Below the pieces are notes generated by a model. It saw only the letters and a list, made by a program, of their open reading frames with translations. It did no database searches and was not told where the DNA came from. From Mucilaginibacter ginkgonis (GTDB lineage: Bacteria > Bacteroidota > Bacteroidia > Sphingobacteriales > Sphingobacteriaceae): a stretch of DNA of 64,000 bases. This document shows, one piece after another, positions 34,690 to 43,175 of the stretch. Each line of letters starts with the position of its first letter. The stretch's first letter is position 1. The DNA lies in the NCBI RefSeq assembly GCF_009754905.2, contig NZ_CP066775.1, forward strand, positions 868,001 through 932,000, read 5' to 3'. A program made the position numbers and the translations under genes.

Positions 34690-34725
34690 AATAACATTAA
34701 GCCCCGTTTGGGGTTTAATGTTATT
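34690..34725. terminator. Terminator hairpin between clpP and clpX
   Basis: AATAACATTAAGCCCC, four-base loop, GGGGTTTAATGTTATT: a 16-bp stem with one wobble pair, 8 bases after the clpP stop. It suggests that clpX has its own transcription or only partial read-through. Confidence 0.8.
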
Positions 34726-34778
34726 AAGTTTGTGCCGATTGCGCCTTATTAGTTAAATTTGATATTAATCCTTTTGAA

Positions 34779-36017
34779 ATGAACAAAAACAGCAAAGAAA
34801 TCAGGTGTTCGTTCTGCGGAGCCGGTAAACAGGATTCTCTGATGCTGATAGCCGGTCTTGATGCCCATATCTGCGATAAGTGCGTTAACCAGGCTAATGA
34901 TATACTTGCCGAAGAACTTAAGGTACGCAAAGTTAAATCTTCACCATCTGCGCCATCTATCTTAAACCCTGCCGAGCTTAAGGCTCACTTGGACGAGTAT
35001 GTGATAGGCCAGGATGATGCCAAGAAGATATTAGCCGTTGCCGTATATAACCACTACAAACGCCTTAACCAGCGCGTAGATAAAGATGAAGTAGAGATTG
35101 AGAAATCGAACATCATTATGGTGGGTGAAACCGGTACCGGTAAAACCTTGTTGGCTAAGACGGTTGCCAAGGTACTGAACGTGCCATTTTGTATATGCGA
35201 TGCAACAGTGCTAACAGAAGCAGGTTATGTAGGTGAAGACGTTGAAAGCATTTTGACGCGCCTGCTGCAGGCTGCCGATTACGACGTTACCGCTGCCGAA
35301 AAAGGCATTGTGTATATAGATGAGGTTGACAAGATCGCCCGTAAGAGCGATAATGCCTCTATCACCCGCGATGTATCAGGCGAAGGAGTGCAGCAAGCCT
35401 TATTAAAAATTCTAGAAGGTACAATGGTGAACGTACCGCCACAAGGCGGCCGTAAACACCCTGATCAAAAGATGATCACCGTGAACACCAGCAACATCTT
35501 ATTTATTTGCGGCGGCGCTTTTGACGGTATCGAGAAAAAGATCGCTAACAGGTTGCGTACGCAAACAGTGGGTTATAAGTTTAAGAATGACGACCACGAG
35601 ATAGACCTGAAAAATCTGTATAAGTATATTACTCCACAGGATTTGAAATCATTTGGTTTGATTCCGGAGCTGATCGGCCGTTTACCAGTTTTAACGTATT
35701 TGAATCCGTTAGACAGGGACGCGCTGCACAATATTTTGACTGAGCCAAAGAACTCGCTGCTTAAACAGTACAAAAAACTGTTTGATTATGAGCATGTGAA
35801 GCTGGACTTTGATAAAGATGTGCTTGATTTCATAGTCGACAAAGCGATGGAATTTAAACTCGGTGCCCGCGGTCTGCGTTCTATATGCGAGGCTATAATG
35901 ATAGACGCCATGTTTGAGTTTCCGTCTCAAAAAGATGTAAAACACTTAAGCGTAACTTTAGATTATGCCCGCGAGAAGTTCGAGAAGAGCGACCTCAAAA
36001 AGTTAAAGGTGGCTTAA
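34779..36017 (+). CDS. clpX: ATP-dependent Clp protease ATP-binding subunit ClpX
   Basis: The AAA+ unfoldase of ClpXP. The 412-residue product has the N-terminal C4 zinc finger (CSFCGAGK and HICDKCV), Walker A GETGTGKT, Walker [11 protein letters not shown], the pore region, sensor 2 around GARGLRS, and the IGF-like contact to ClpP replaced by the local [15 protein letters not shown] region. Substrates likely include SsrA-tagged proteins made with SmpB, encoded at the other end of the window. Confidence 0.97.
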   Translation: MNKNSKEIRCSFCGAGKQDSLMLIAGLDAHICDKCVNQANDILAEELKVRKVKSSPSAPSILNPAELKAHLDEYVIGQDDAKKILAVAVYNHYKRLNQRVDKDEVEIEKSNIIMVGETGTGKTLLAKTVAKVLNVPFCICDATVLTEAGYVGEDVESILTRLLQAADYDVTAAEKGIVYIDEVDKIARKSDNASITRDVSGEGVQQALLKILEGTMVNVPPQGGRKHPDQKMITVNTSNILFICGGAFDGIEKKIANRLRTQTVGYKFKNDDHEIDLKNLYKYITPQDLKSFGLIPELIGRLPVLTYLNPLDRDALHNILTEPKNSLLKQYKKLFDYEHVKLDFDKDVLDFIVDKAMEFKLGARGLRSICEAIMIDAMFEFPSQKDVKHLSVTLDYAREKFEKSDLKKLKVA

Positions 36018-36040
36018 CCGCCTGTTAAAAATAAAAGCTG

Positions 36041-36237
36041 TATATTTGCAGCATACAAGAAAACGAGCCCTGGTGAAACGCCGGGGTTTGTTGTATAAAA
36101 AGGTTTCGTAATCACGAAATGTCATCTCGAACTGAAGGGAGAGATCTTCTGCAGCATGCTTTTACAAGCAGAATAAAACCCGAAAGTTCGTGATATAAAA
36201 GCCCTCCTAATGGTGGGAGGCACGTTAAAAGAGGCAT
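36041..36237 (+). promoter_or_regulatory. Long leader of the AMP nucleosidase gene with promoter, hairpins and an inserted repeat
   Basis: TATATTTG (36041-36048) is an exact -7 box, 189 bases before the ATG, so the leader is about 180 bases, the longest clear one here. It contains the hairpin GCCCTGG ... CCGGGG (about 36069-36086), a GTCATCTCGAACTGAAG repeat (from 36121) flanked by TAATCACGAA and TTCGTGATAT inverted copies, and a hairpin, GCCCTCC, TAATGG, TGGGAGGC, 20 bases before the ATG. I do not recognise a known riboswitch. Confidence 0.45.
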
Positions 36238-37101
36238 ATGAACGAAGAACTCAACATCAAAAAAAATCCTGAGATCGTAGAAAACGCGGCCCAGGTAAAA
36301 GAGGTAACAAGCCCTGTAAAATCGGGGTTAAAGAACAAAGAAGACATTGTAGCAAACTGGCTGCCGCGTTATACCGGCCGCACTCTTGACCAATTTGGCG
36401 GCTACATTATACTCACCAACTTTTCTAAATACTTACAGCTATTCTCTGAATGGAATGAGAATGCGCCCATTATGGGTCTCGACAAACCCATGCAAAGCGT
36501 AACCGCCCAGGGTATTACCATCATTAACTTCGGTATGGGCAGCCCCGTAGCCGCTACCGTGATGGATCTGCTTACTGCTATCCACCCTAAAGCGGTGATA
36601 TTCTTAGGCAAGTGCGGGGGATTGAAACGCAAGAATAATGTCGGCGACATGATCCTGCCGATCGCGGCCATCAGGGGCGAGGGTACATCAAATGATTATT
36701 TACCACCCGAGGTTCCGGCCCTGCCATCGTTCGCGTTGCAAAAAGCGATATCGACAACCATGCGCGAGCAAGGCCATGACTACTGGACCGGCACCTGTTA
36801 TACCACCAACCGCCGTGTGTGGGAACATGACAAAGAGTTTAAACGCTATTTAAAGACCCTTAGGGCAATGGCTGTTGACATGGAAACAGCTACGATATTC
36901 ACTACAGGTTTTGCCAACAAAATCCCAACCGGCGCACTGCTTTTGGTATCAGACCAGCCAATGATCCCTGAAGGTGTTAAAACTGCCGAAAGCGACTCAA
37001 AAGTTACCGGCAATTATGTAGAAAATCACCTTAAGATAGGTATCGAATCTTTAAAGCAATTGATTAACGGCGGTTTAACTGTCAAGCACTTAAGATTTTA
37101 A
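36238..37101 (+). CDS. amn: AMP nucleosidase (short form)
   Basis: Cleaves AMP to adenine and ribose 5-phosphate. The 287-residue protein is the nucleoside phosphorylase-like core: INFGMGSPVAATVMDLL, FLGKCGGLK, TNRRVWEHDKEF, AVDMETATIFTTGF and LLLVSDQPM. E. coli Amn is 484 residues with an N-terminal regulatory domain, which is missing here, as in other short Bacteroidota forms. The first 30 residues are charged and probably disordered. Confidence 0.9.
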   Translation: MNEELNIKKNPEIVENAAQVKEVTSPVKSGLKNKEDIVANWLPRYTGRTLDQFGGYIILTNFSKYLQLFSEWNENAPIMGLDKPMQSVTAQGITIINFGMGSPVAATVMDLLTAIHPKAVIFLGKCGGLKRKNNVGDMILPIAAIRGEGTSNDYLPPEVPALPSFALQKAISTTMREQGHDYWTGTCYTTNRRVWEHDKEFKRYLKTLRAMAVDMETATIFTTGFANKIPTGALLLVSDQPMIPEGVKTAESDSKVTGNYVENHLKIGIESLKQLINGGLTVKHLRF

Positions 37102-37139
37102 ACACTTCTCCCTAACTTCTCCGAAGGAGAGGAACCTAA

Positions 37140-37172
37140 ACAAAGCCCCTGTTTAAAAGACAAGGGCTTTGT
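37140..37172 (+). terminator. Terminator after amn
   Basis: ACAAAGCCC, 15-base loop, GGGCTTTGT, then CGTTTT. A hairpin with a 9-bp stem, 38 bases after the amn stop codon. A CTTCTCCGAAGGAGAGG palindrome of the dispersed type lies before it. Confidence 0.65.
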
Positions 37173-37230
37173 CGTTTTACCGTTATGCCGTTATGAACAA
37201 CGTAGTAACCAGAATGCCTCAAACCATACC

Positions 37231-37410
37231 GTCATGCCGAACTTGTTTCGGCATCTCATAGGACAGTTACTAAGTATGTTTTCCTGATAAAAATGAGTCT
37301 CGCAATCAAATATACAAGCTGCATTAGCGATTGCAGCGGATAGCCCGTACCCGTTGGCTAACGGGGAGGACTTGCAGCGGAAAGCGTGACCCTGAAGGGG
37401 TAACGCCCAA
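37231..37410. repeat. Dispersed repeats in the amn-cbs gap
   Basis: The 457-base gap 37102-37558 holds no gene. GTCATGCCGAACTTG, TTTCGGCATC (37231-37255) is a small palindromic GTCAT element. From about 37321 to 37410 lies an inverted copy of the GGCGTTACC family, ending GACCCTGAAGGGGTAACGCCC. The last 40 bases before cbs carry its promoter, CAACTTTG at 37543-37550 (7 of 8), 8 bases before the ATG. Confidence 0.65.
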
Positions 37411-37558
37411 AATAAGTTTCTCATCAAATCCGACTATAGATTGTACTTATACACTACATATTTTACTGGCTGAGTTGTATTAATTGTACCATGTATCTAA
37501 CTATTCTTACAATTAAAGTGCAGATATTCCGCCGCGTATTCGCAACTTTGCTGATACT

Positions 37559-38920
37559 ATGTGGTACAATAATATCCTCGAAACCATAGGCAATACGCCG
37601 CTGGTTAAACTCAATAAAATTGTAAAAGACATTCCGGCTACGGTATTGGCCAAAATAGAAACAACTAACCCCGGTAATTCTATAAAAGACCGTATGGCCC
37701 TTAAAATGATCGAGGATGCCGAGGCAGATGGCCGCCTTAAACCGGGTGGTACAATTATAGAAGGCACGTCTGGTAATACTGGTATGGGCTTGGCCATTGC
37801 AGCTGTCATTAAAGGTTACAAGTGTATTTTTACCAGTACAGATAAGCAGAGTAAAGAAAAATTCGATGCATTACGCGCCTTTGGTGCCGAGGTGATCGTT
37901 TGTCCAACCAATGTAGACCCGGAAGATCCGCGTTCCTACTATTCAGTTTCTTCGAGGCTAATCAAAGAGGTTCCTAATTCATGGAAACCTAACCAGTATG
38001 ATAACCTGTCGAACTCGCAGGCGCATTATGAACAAACCGGCCCGGAGATATGGGACCAAACCGAGGGAAAAATAACCCACTTGATAGTTGGGGTAGGTAC
38101 CGGCGGAACAATTTCGGGCACGGCCAAATATTTAAAGGAGAAGAACCCAAATATTCAGATATTAGGCATTGATACCTACGGCTCGGTTTTCAAAAAATAC
38201 AAAGAAACGGGTGTTTTCGACAAGAATGAAATCTATCCTTACATAACCGAAGGCATCGGCGAAGACTTTTTGCCGGAAAACGTCGACTTTAGTTTGATAG
38301 ACCATTTCGAAAAAGTAAGTGATAAAGACGCGGCCTTGATGACGCGCGAGATTGCTTTAAAAGAAGGCATTTTTGCAGGCAACTCAACAGGTTCTGCAGT
38401 GGCGGGTGCTTTACAGATGAAAGATCGTTTTAAAGAAGGCGACTTGGTAGTCATCATATTCCCGGATCATGGTACCCGTTACCTTGGTAAAATGTATAAT
38501 GAAGACTGGCTGCGCGAACGTGGTTTTCTGAAAGATGAGAAACTTACCGCACGTGAGATCATTGCTACAAAAGAAAGCTCAGAGATCATCACCATCGACT
38601 CTGAGAAAACGGTGTTAGAGGCTATCCGCACCATCAAGGCGATGAACATTTCGCAGATACCGGTTACGCAGCAAGGCATGGTTATTGGCAAGATCACAGA
38701 AAGCGACATCCTTGATGCTATGTTAGACAACCCGGGCTTGCGATCTGCTGCCGTTAAAACAATTACAACGCCCCCTTTTCCATTTGTTGATTTAAATGCC
38801 TCAATTGACAAAATCTCGTCGATGATCAATAAGGATAATATTGCTGTATTGGTAGAAGATGATAAGGGCGAAATAGAAATAATTACGCAATACGACATTA
38901 TCAACGCGATGGCGGGATAA
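37559..38920 (+). CDS. Cystathionine beta-synthase with C-terminal CBS domain pair
   Basis: A 453-residue PLP enzyme that joins serine (or O-acetylserine) with homocysteine. The catalytic core has the PLP lysine in NPGNSIKDRMAL, the phosphate-binding loop GTGGTISG and the SGNTGMGLAIA block. The C-terminal part (from about residue 335) holds two CBS motifs: EIITIDSEKTVLEAIRTI and the second from FPFVDLNASIDKISSMI. These pairs usually sense adenosyl ligands. Cysteine synthase is the alternative, but the CBS pair and the EGIGEDFLPENVD region favour cystathionine beta-synthase. Confidence 0.9.
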   Translation: MWYNNILETIGNTPLVKLNKIVKDIPATVLAKIETTNPGNSIKDRMALKMIEDAEADGRLKPGGTIIEGTSGNTGMGLAIAAVIKGYKCIFTSTDKQSKEKFDALRAFGAEVIVCPTNVDPEDPRSYYSVSSRLIKEVPNSWKPNQYDNLSNSQAHYEQTGPEIWDQTEGKITHLIVGVGTGGTISGTAKYLKEKNPNIQILGIDTYGSVFKKYKETGVFDKNEIYPYITEGIGEDFLPENVDFSLIDHFEKVSDKDAALMTREIALKEGIFAGNSTGSAVAGALQMKDRFKEGDLVVIIFPDHGTRYLGKMYNEDWLRERGFLKDEKLTAREIIATKESSEIITIDSEKTVLEAIRTIKAMNISQIPVTQQGMVIGKITESDILDAMLDNPGLRSAAVKTITTPPFPFVDLNASIDKISSMINKDNIAVLVEDDKGEIEIITQYDIINAMAG

Positions 38921-38923
38921 GAG

Positions 38924-38995
38924 ATGTGCAGATGTGCGGATGAGTGAATGTGCGAATAAGTAAATGTGCAGATGAGTAGATATGCGGATGCGTTA
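38924..38995 (+). repeat. Degenerate GATGTGCGGATG repeat after cbs
   Basis: About nine loosely repeated units of GATGTGC, AGATGTGCGG, ATGAGTGAATGTGCGAATAAG follow the stop codon of cbs. Related units occur at 44008-44072 and, in another form, at 6077-6147. It is noncoding and of low complexity. Confidence 0.65.
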
Positions 38996-39066
38996 AGCTA
39001 AATGTATTTAGCCATCTTCAGAAGTGAAATTAAATCGGGGCCTCAGTATCGCATTGCACTTACACG

Positions 39067-40620
39067 TTATTCAGACAGCCTTTCGTTCAACACCTTTTTA
39101 TAAATCTGTTGAAGTTGTGGCTTCAACCCTTTGATCAGGAATATACCCGTGCCGAATTCGCGGGCCAGTGGGTTAGTTACGCCATCAGCGCGGGTTGTCG
39201 ACGCTGCCAAAGGTGTCAAATCGCTCACATCATTATCATCGCTAACGTAAATTAAATTTTGAGGAGTGATGCTTGCCGGTGCCCACAAGGCAAAACTACT
39301 ATCCAAACTTACTATCTGCGGCAGACCGTATTTGGGCCCAAAGTGCACAAAGGCGCCGGCTTCGCCATAATTATCTGCCAGGATTACAGTTTGCTGCTGC
39401 TCCTCCGGACTTAGGCTGTGATATACTTTGGCCGTCTTGCTCACCATTTCCTCCCAGCTTAGCATGTCGGCATAGTCTTGCGTAAGCGGGTGCTGTTTGC
39501 GGTCTTCCCAGGTCATTAAAAATCTTACCGAATGCAATCTCTTTGCTGTTGCTGCGGTGTAACTTAATGTCTGTTGAAGCGATAAAAAAGGCAGCACTAA
39601 CGGAAACAGCACAAGATTAGGTACAATCACGATAACGATGGCTACCACTCTTAATCCCAGCCATTTCTTGCGGATCCAGCTTTCAATCATATATCCGCCG
39701 GCTGCAAACAGCATGGGATAAGCAGGAAACAAGTAATAGATCTTACCGTGCATTTTTAGCAGGAATGCAAATACCAGCAGGTAGGCTATACCCAGAAATA
39801 AATATTTGCGCAAACGGTACGACAGGAAAAGCGCAAGTAAACCGGTAATCCATACAAATAAGCCGGTGCCATTACAAAGAAACTGCTGAATAATGAAATC
39901 AGTCCGGCTGTTACCGTCTAATTGATACTTGGCCAACTTGCCCATGTGCGTTACAATAGGCATATGGTGAGTAGCTTGCCAGATGGCGTTGGGCAGGAAT
40001 ATCATAACTGCGATAAGCGCGCTTATTACAAACTGACGGCTTAAGATCACCCTGTGCTGGCGGCTCAGTAATAAGCCGATGATCAATGACACCACAAAAA
40101 ATGCCATAGTGTACTTGTTTAGCAAACCAACACCTACCACTACGCCAAGCAGGTATAAATTAAGATTGTTTTTGGTATTGATGTACCGAACGACAAGGTA
40201 GGCTGCTAACAGCCACCAAAACTGGTCGAAAATGACAGGCTGGAATAGATAGTCGCTAGCGGCAAACGCAGGCGAAAATATAAGCGTCAAACAAGCTATG
40301 GTAATAGCCATTTTACGCCCACCCATTTCAACAACCAGTTTCCCGGCAAACCAAACCATTACCGCCGCAAAAAGCGTTGGAAAGATCCGCGTTGCGATCA
40401 GCGAGTTGCCAAAAACATGTAAAATGATATTAGCCAATAACGCTATAAACGGTGGGACTTCTTTATATCCCCAGGCCAGATGGTTGCCTAATGCCAGGTG
40501 CAGCAACTCATCCCGGTGAAAACCGAAGTGGTTTATTGCCAGTAAGTTGAACAGTATCTTAATGCCTACAAAAATGAGGATAAAGTTGCCGTATGTCGAC
40601 TTTCTGTTACGGTAAGGCAT
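39067..40620 (-). CDS. Glycosyltransferase family 39-like integral membrane protein
   Basis: A 517-residue membrane protein with about 10-12 hydrophobic segments, of the PMT_2 (dolichyl-phosphate-mannose-protein mannosyltransferase-like) fold. The first loop contains FHRDELLHLALG, where the Asp-Glu pair is the expected catalytic carboxylate site of GT-C enzymes, then GYKEVPPFIALLA. The last 150 residues form a soluble domain. Such enzymes transfer sugars from polyprenyl phosphate to lipids or proteins; the acceptor is unknown. TAACTTTA (7 of 8 to the -7 box) lies about 20 bases upstream of the start. Confidence 0.88.
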   Translation of the reverse strand: MPYRNRKSTYGNFILIFVGIKILFNLLAINHFGFHRDELLHLALGNHLAWGYKEVPPFIALLANIILHVFGNSLIATRIFPTLFAAVMVWFAGKLVVEMGGRKMAITIACLTLIFSPAFAASDYLFQPVIFDQFWWLLAAYLVVRYINTKNNLNLYLLGVVVGVGLLNKYTMAFFVVSLIIGLLLSRQHRVILSRQFVISALIAVMIFLPNAIWQATHHMPIVTHMGKLAKYQLDGNSRTDFIIQQFLCNGTGLFVWITGLLALFLSYRLRKYLFLGIAYLLVFAFLLKMHGKIYYLFPAYPMLFAAGGYMIESWIRKKWLGLRVVAIVIVIVPNLVLFPLVLPFLSLQQTLSYTAATAKRLHSVRFLMTWEDRKQHPLTQDYADMLSWEEMVSKTAKVYHSLSPEEQQQTVILADNYGEAGAFVHFGPKYGLPQIVSLDSSFALWAPASITPQNLIYVSDDNDVSDLTPLAASTTRADGVTNPLAREFGTGIFLIKGLKPQLQQIYKKVLNERLSE

Positions 40621-40735
40621 TAATTGGTTATTGGTTGGCTAAAGTTAATTAAGAAATCCAGATTTCAAATGTTCATTTAATATCCTCCGCATCTCGCCAG
40701 GACTAAATATGTAAAATGAATGACAGCACGTATTG

Positions 40736-40743
40736 TAAATTTG
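40736..40743 (+). promoter_or_regulatory. -7 box for the HMA-MauE gene
   Basis: TAAATTTG matches TAnnTTTG exactly, 6 bases before the ATG at 40750; the transcript should be leaderless or nearly so. Confidence 0.55.
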
Positions 40744-40749
40744 TAATAC

Positions 40750-41487
40750 ATGGAACATACCTATAAAATCACCGGCATGACTTGCGCCGGATGTCAATAT
40801 AAAGTGCAAACCCTTTTGAGCGGCGTTAACGGCGTAAAATCCGTAAATGTGGATTTGCCTGGCGGTGAAGCACGGGTGGAAATGGAATCGCACATCGATA
40901 CAAATAGCTTTAAGGAAGCGCTTAAAGATTATCCAAAGTATCAGATCAGCGACGTAAATGTCGCCATGCCAAAGGCGGTGTTCGAGCCCGGGCAAGAAGC
41001 ATCAAAAACATGGATTAAAACCTACAAACCTATCTTGCTGATTTTTGGCTACGTGCTTGGCGTATCTATAAGCGCCGGAAGCTATAGCGGTAATTTTGAG
41101 ATCATGACCGCTATGCGGGCTTTCATGGCGGGCTTTTTCCTGGTATTCTCCTTTTTCAAAATGCTGAACCTTGAAGGCTTCGCAGAAAGTTACGCTATGT
41201 ATGATGTCATTGCCAGAAAATTTAACGCGTGGGGATACATTTATGCATTTATTGAATTGGCTTTGGGTTTTGCTTATGCAGTGAACTATAATCCACTTGT
41301 TACCAATACAGCTACCATTTTAGTAATGGGGGTAAGTATCATCGGCGTTCTGCAAAGCGTACTTAACAAGCGGGCCATCAAATGCGCATGCCTGGGAGCG
41401 GTGTTTAACCTGCCAATGAGCACCGTAACCATTATTGAAGATGGCCTGATGATAGCCATGAGCGCGGCAATGCTGGCGTTTATATAA
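40750..41487 (+). CDS. Heavy-metal-associated domain fused to MauE/DoxX-like membrane domain
   Basis: A 245-residue fusion. Residues 1-70 are an HMA (metallochaperone) domain with the GMTCAGC metal site. After a linker the protein has four hydrophobic segments (ILLIFGYVLGVSISAG, AFMAGFFLVFSFFKML, WGYIYAFIELALGFAYA, ATILVMGVSIIGVLQSVL), in the pattern of MauE/DoxX-type redox membrane proteins. It also contains the Cys pair of KCACLGAVFNLP. It may move a soft metal such as copper or mercury, or link metal to a thiol-redox site. The relation is inferred from motif style; no metal operon surrounds it. Confidence 0.82.
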   Translation: MEHTYKITGMTCAGCQYKVQTLLSGVNGVKSVNVDLPGGEARVEMESHIDTNSFKEALKDYPKYQISDVNVAMPKAVFEPGQEASKTWIKTYKPILLIFGYVLGVSISAGSYSGNFEIMTAMRAFMAGFFLVFSFFKMLNLEGFAESYAMYDVIARKFNAWGYIYAFIELALGFAYAVNYNPLVTNTATILVMGVSIIGVLQSVLNKRAIKCACLGAVFNLPMSTVTIIEDGLMIAMSAAMLAFI

Positions 41488-41494
41488 ATAAAAA

Positions 41495-41514
41495 CCCTCT
41501 CATTTCGGAGAGGG
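41495..41514. terminator. Bidirectional terminator between the HMA-MauE gene and murA
   Basis: CCCTCTC, six-base loop, GAGAGGG, between convergent genes, with A and T runs on both sides. Confidence 0.75.
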
Positions 41515-41523
41515 CTTACAAAA

Positions 41524-42831
41524 TCATATTCTTGTAATATCGGCACCGAGTGCTTTTAAACGCTCATCTATGTGCTGATACCCACGTTCTATTTGCTCTA
41601 TATTATAAATGGTCGATTCGCCTTGTGCTGATAAGGCCGCGATAAGCAATGATACCCCGGCGCGGATGTCCGGCGAAGTCATGGATATACCACGCAGTTT
41701 CACCTGGTTATCTAACCCGATAACAGCGGCACGGTGCGGATCGCACAAAATGATCTGCGCACCCATATCCAAAAGCTTGTCTACAAAGAACAACCGGCTT
41801 TCAAACATTTTCTGGTGGATCAATACCGACCCTTTGGCCTGGGTAGCAACCACCAGGCAAATGCTTAGCAAGTCGGGGGTAAAACCCGGCCAGGGCGCAT
41901 CGGCAATGGTCATGCTCGAGCCATCTATGAAAGTTTCTATCTCGTAATGCTCCTGCGCGGGGATATAAATATCGTCGCCGCGAAGCTCCATTTTTATGCC
42001 CAAACGCTTAAACGTATCGGGGATCATGCCCAACTCTTTATACTGAACGTCTTTGATGGTGATCTCGGAACCTGTCATCGCCGCAAGGCCTATGAAAGAC
42101 CCTATCTCTATCATATCCGGCAGCATGCGGTGCTCTGTGCCACCCAATTTTTCTACACCCTCGATGGTGAGCAGATTGGATCCAATACCGCTGATCTTCG
42201 CGCCCATGCGGTTAAGCATTTTACAAAGCTGCTGCAGATAGGGCTCGCAGGCGGCGTTATATAAAGTGGTAGTACCCTTAGCCAATACCGCAGCCATTAC
42301 CACGTTAGCAGTACCGGTTACAGAAGCTTCGTCAAGTAAAATATATGTACCCTGCAAGTTGCTGGCATCTACATTATAAAAGCCGTTCTCGGGGTTGTAG
42401 TTAAACCGCGCGCCCAATTTCTCGAATCCTAAAAAGTGGGTATCTAACCTGCGACGGCCAATTTTATCACCGCCTGGTTTCGGTATAGCAGCTTTGCCAA
42501 AACGCGCCAGAAGCGGGCCTACTATCATGATCGACCCGCGTAAACCACCACCCTTGGCCTTAAATTCTTCAGAACTAAAGAAATCTACATTGATATCCTT
42601 TGCCTCAAAACGATAAGTATCGGGTGCAAGGCGGGTTACGATAACACCCATATCGCCCAATAGTTCTATAAGTTTGTTAACGTCAACAATGTCTGGTATG
42701 TTACTGATGGTTACCGGTTCCGGCGTAAGCAGCACAGCAGAAAGTATCTGCAAGGCCTCATTTTTAGCGCCCTGAGGGATGATCTCGCCTTTAAGCGGTT
42801 TGCCGCCCTTTATAACAAATGCGTTTTTCAT
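41524..42831 (-). CDS. murA: UDP-N-acetylglucosamine 1-carboxyvinyltransferase (MurA), Cys-to-Asp active-site variant
   Basis: The first committed step of peptidoglycan synthesis: transfer of enolpyruvate from PEP to UDP-GlcNAc. The 435-residue product has the expected PQGAKNEALQIL start (with the active Lys), LRGSIMIVGPLLARFG, and ERGYQHIDERLKALGA near the end. The loop that holds Cys115 in E. coli (GGCTIGARPVD) reads GGDKIGRRRLD here, so Asp122 replaces the Cys that fosfomycin alkylates. I take the ATG at 42831. The DUF4290 gene is on the same strand upstream, about 340 bases away. Confidence 0.95.
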   Translation of the reverse strand: MKNAFVIKGGKPLKGEIIPQGAKNEALQILSAVLLTPEPVTISNIPDIVDVNKLIELLGDMGVIVTRLAPDTYRFEAKDINVDFFSSEEFKAKGGGLRGSIMIVGPLLARFGKAAIPKPGGDKIGRRRLDTHFLGFEKLGARFNYNPENGFYNVDASNLQGTYILLDEASVTGTANVVMAAVLAKGTTTLYNAACEPYLQQLCKMLNRMGAKISGIGSNLLTIEGVEKLGGTEHRMLPDMIEIGSFIGLAAMTGSEITIKDVQYKELGMIPDTFKRLGIKMELRGDDIYIPAQEHYEIETFIDGSSMTIADAPWPGFTPDLLSICLVVATQAKGSVLIHQKMFESRLFFVDKLLDMGAQIILCDPHRAAVIGLDNQVKLRGISMTSPDIRAGVSLLIAALSAQGESTIYNIEQIERGYQHIDERLKALGADITRI

Positions 42832-43021
42832 AGGTATTATTTGGTACAACCCAACCAGGCAGCCGGATTTGCTGCTAAGTTACACGAAAGAATTACAAAG
42901 GGAAAAACAAGCGTAAATCAAATTCGATATCAAAGCAGGATTGGTAGGGACTTAGAATTAATTTTTGTCAGGAAACGACCATTATTAAAAGCAACGTCAA
43001 TAGTTTGTTTACGTAGATTTT

Positions 43022-43120
43022 GGGCGTTACCCCGATGAATCGGGGTCGCGCTATGCCCTACAAGTCCTCATCCCGCAATTGTGCGGGATTCCGGGCTTTT
43101 CGCTACTATCGCTAACGCAA
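43022..43120. repeat. GGCGTTACC-family intergenic element upstream of murA
   Basis: GGGCGTTACCCCG at 43022 to TATCGCTAACGC at about 43117, with inner hairpins CCCCGATGAATCGGGG and CCCGCAATTGTGCGGG. The gap 42832-43175 holds no gene apart from this. The other copies are near 7968-8050 and, inverted, at about 37321-37410. Confidence 0.65.
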
Positions 43121-43175
43121 AAATACCCGGTCATGCAAATTAACCGATGCCGGATGGATTACCACCTGTCAAAAA

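Noticed and set aside
36041..36237. Purine riboswitch in the amn leader
   Set aside because: The conserved loop and junction bases of the purine aptamer are not present; only simple hairpins are seen.
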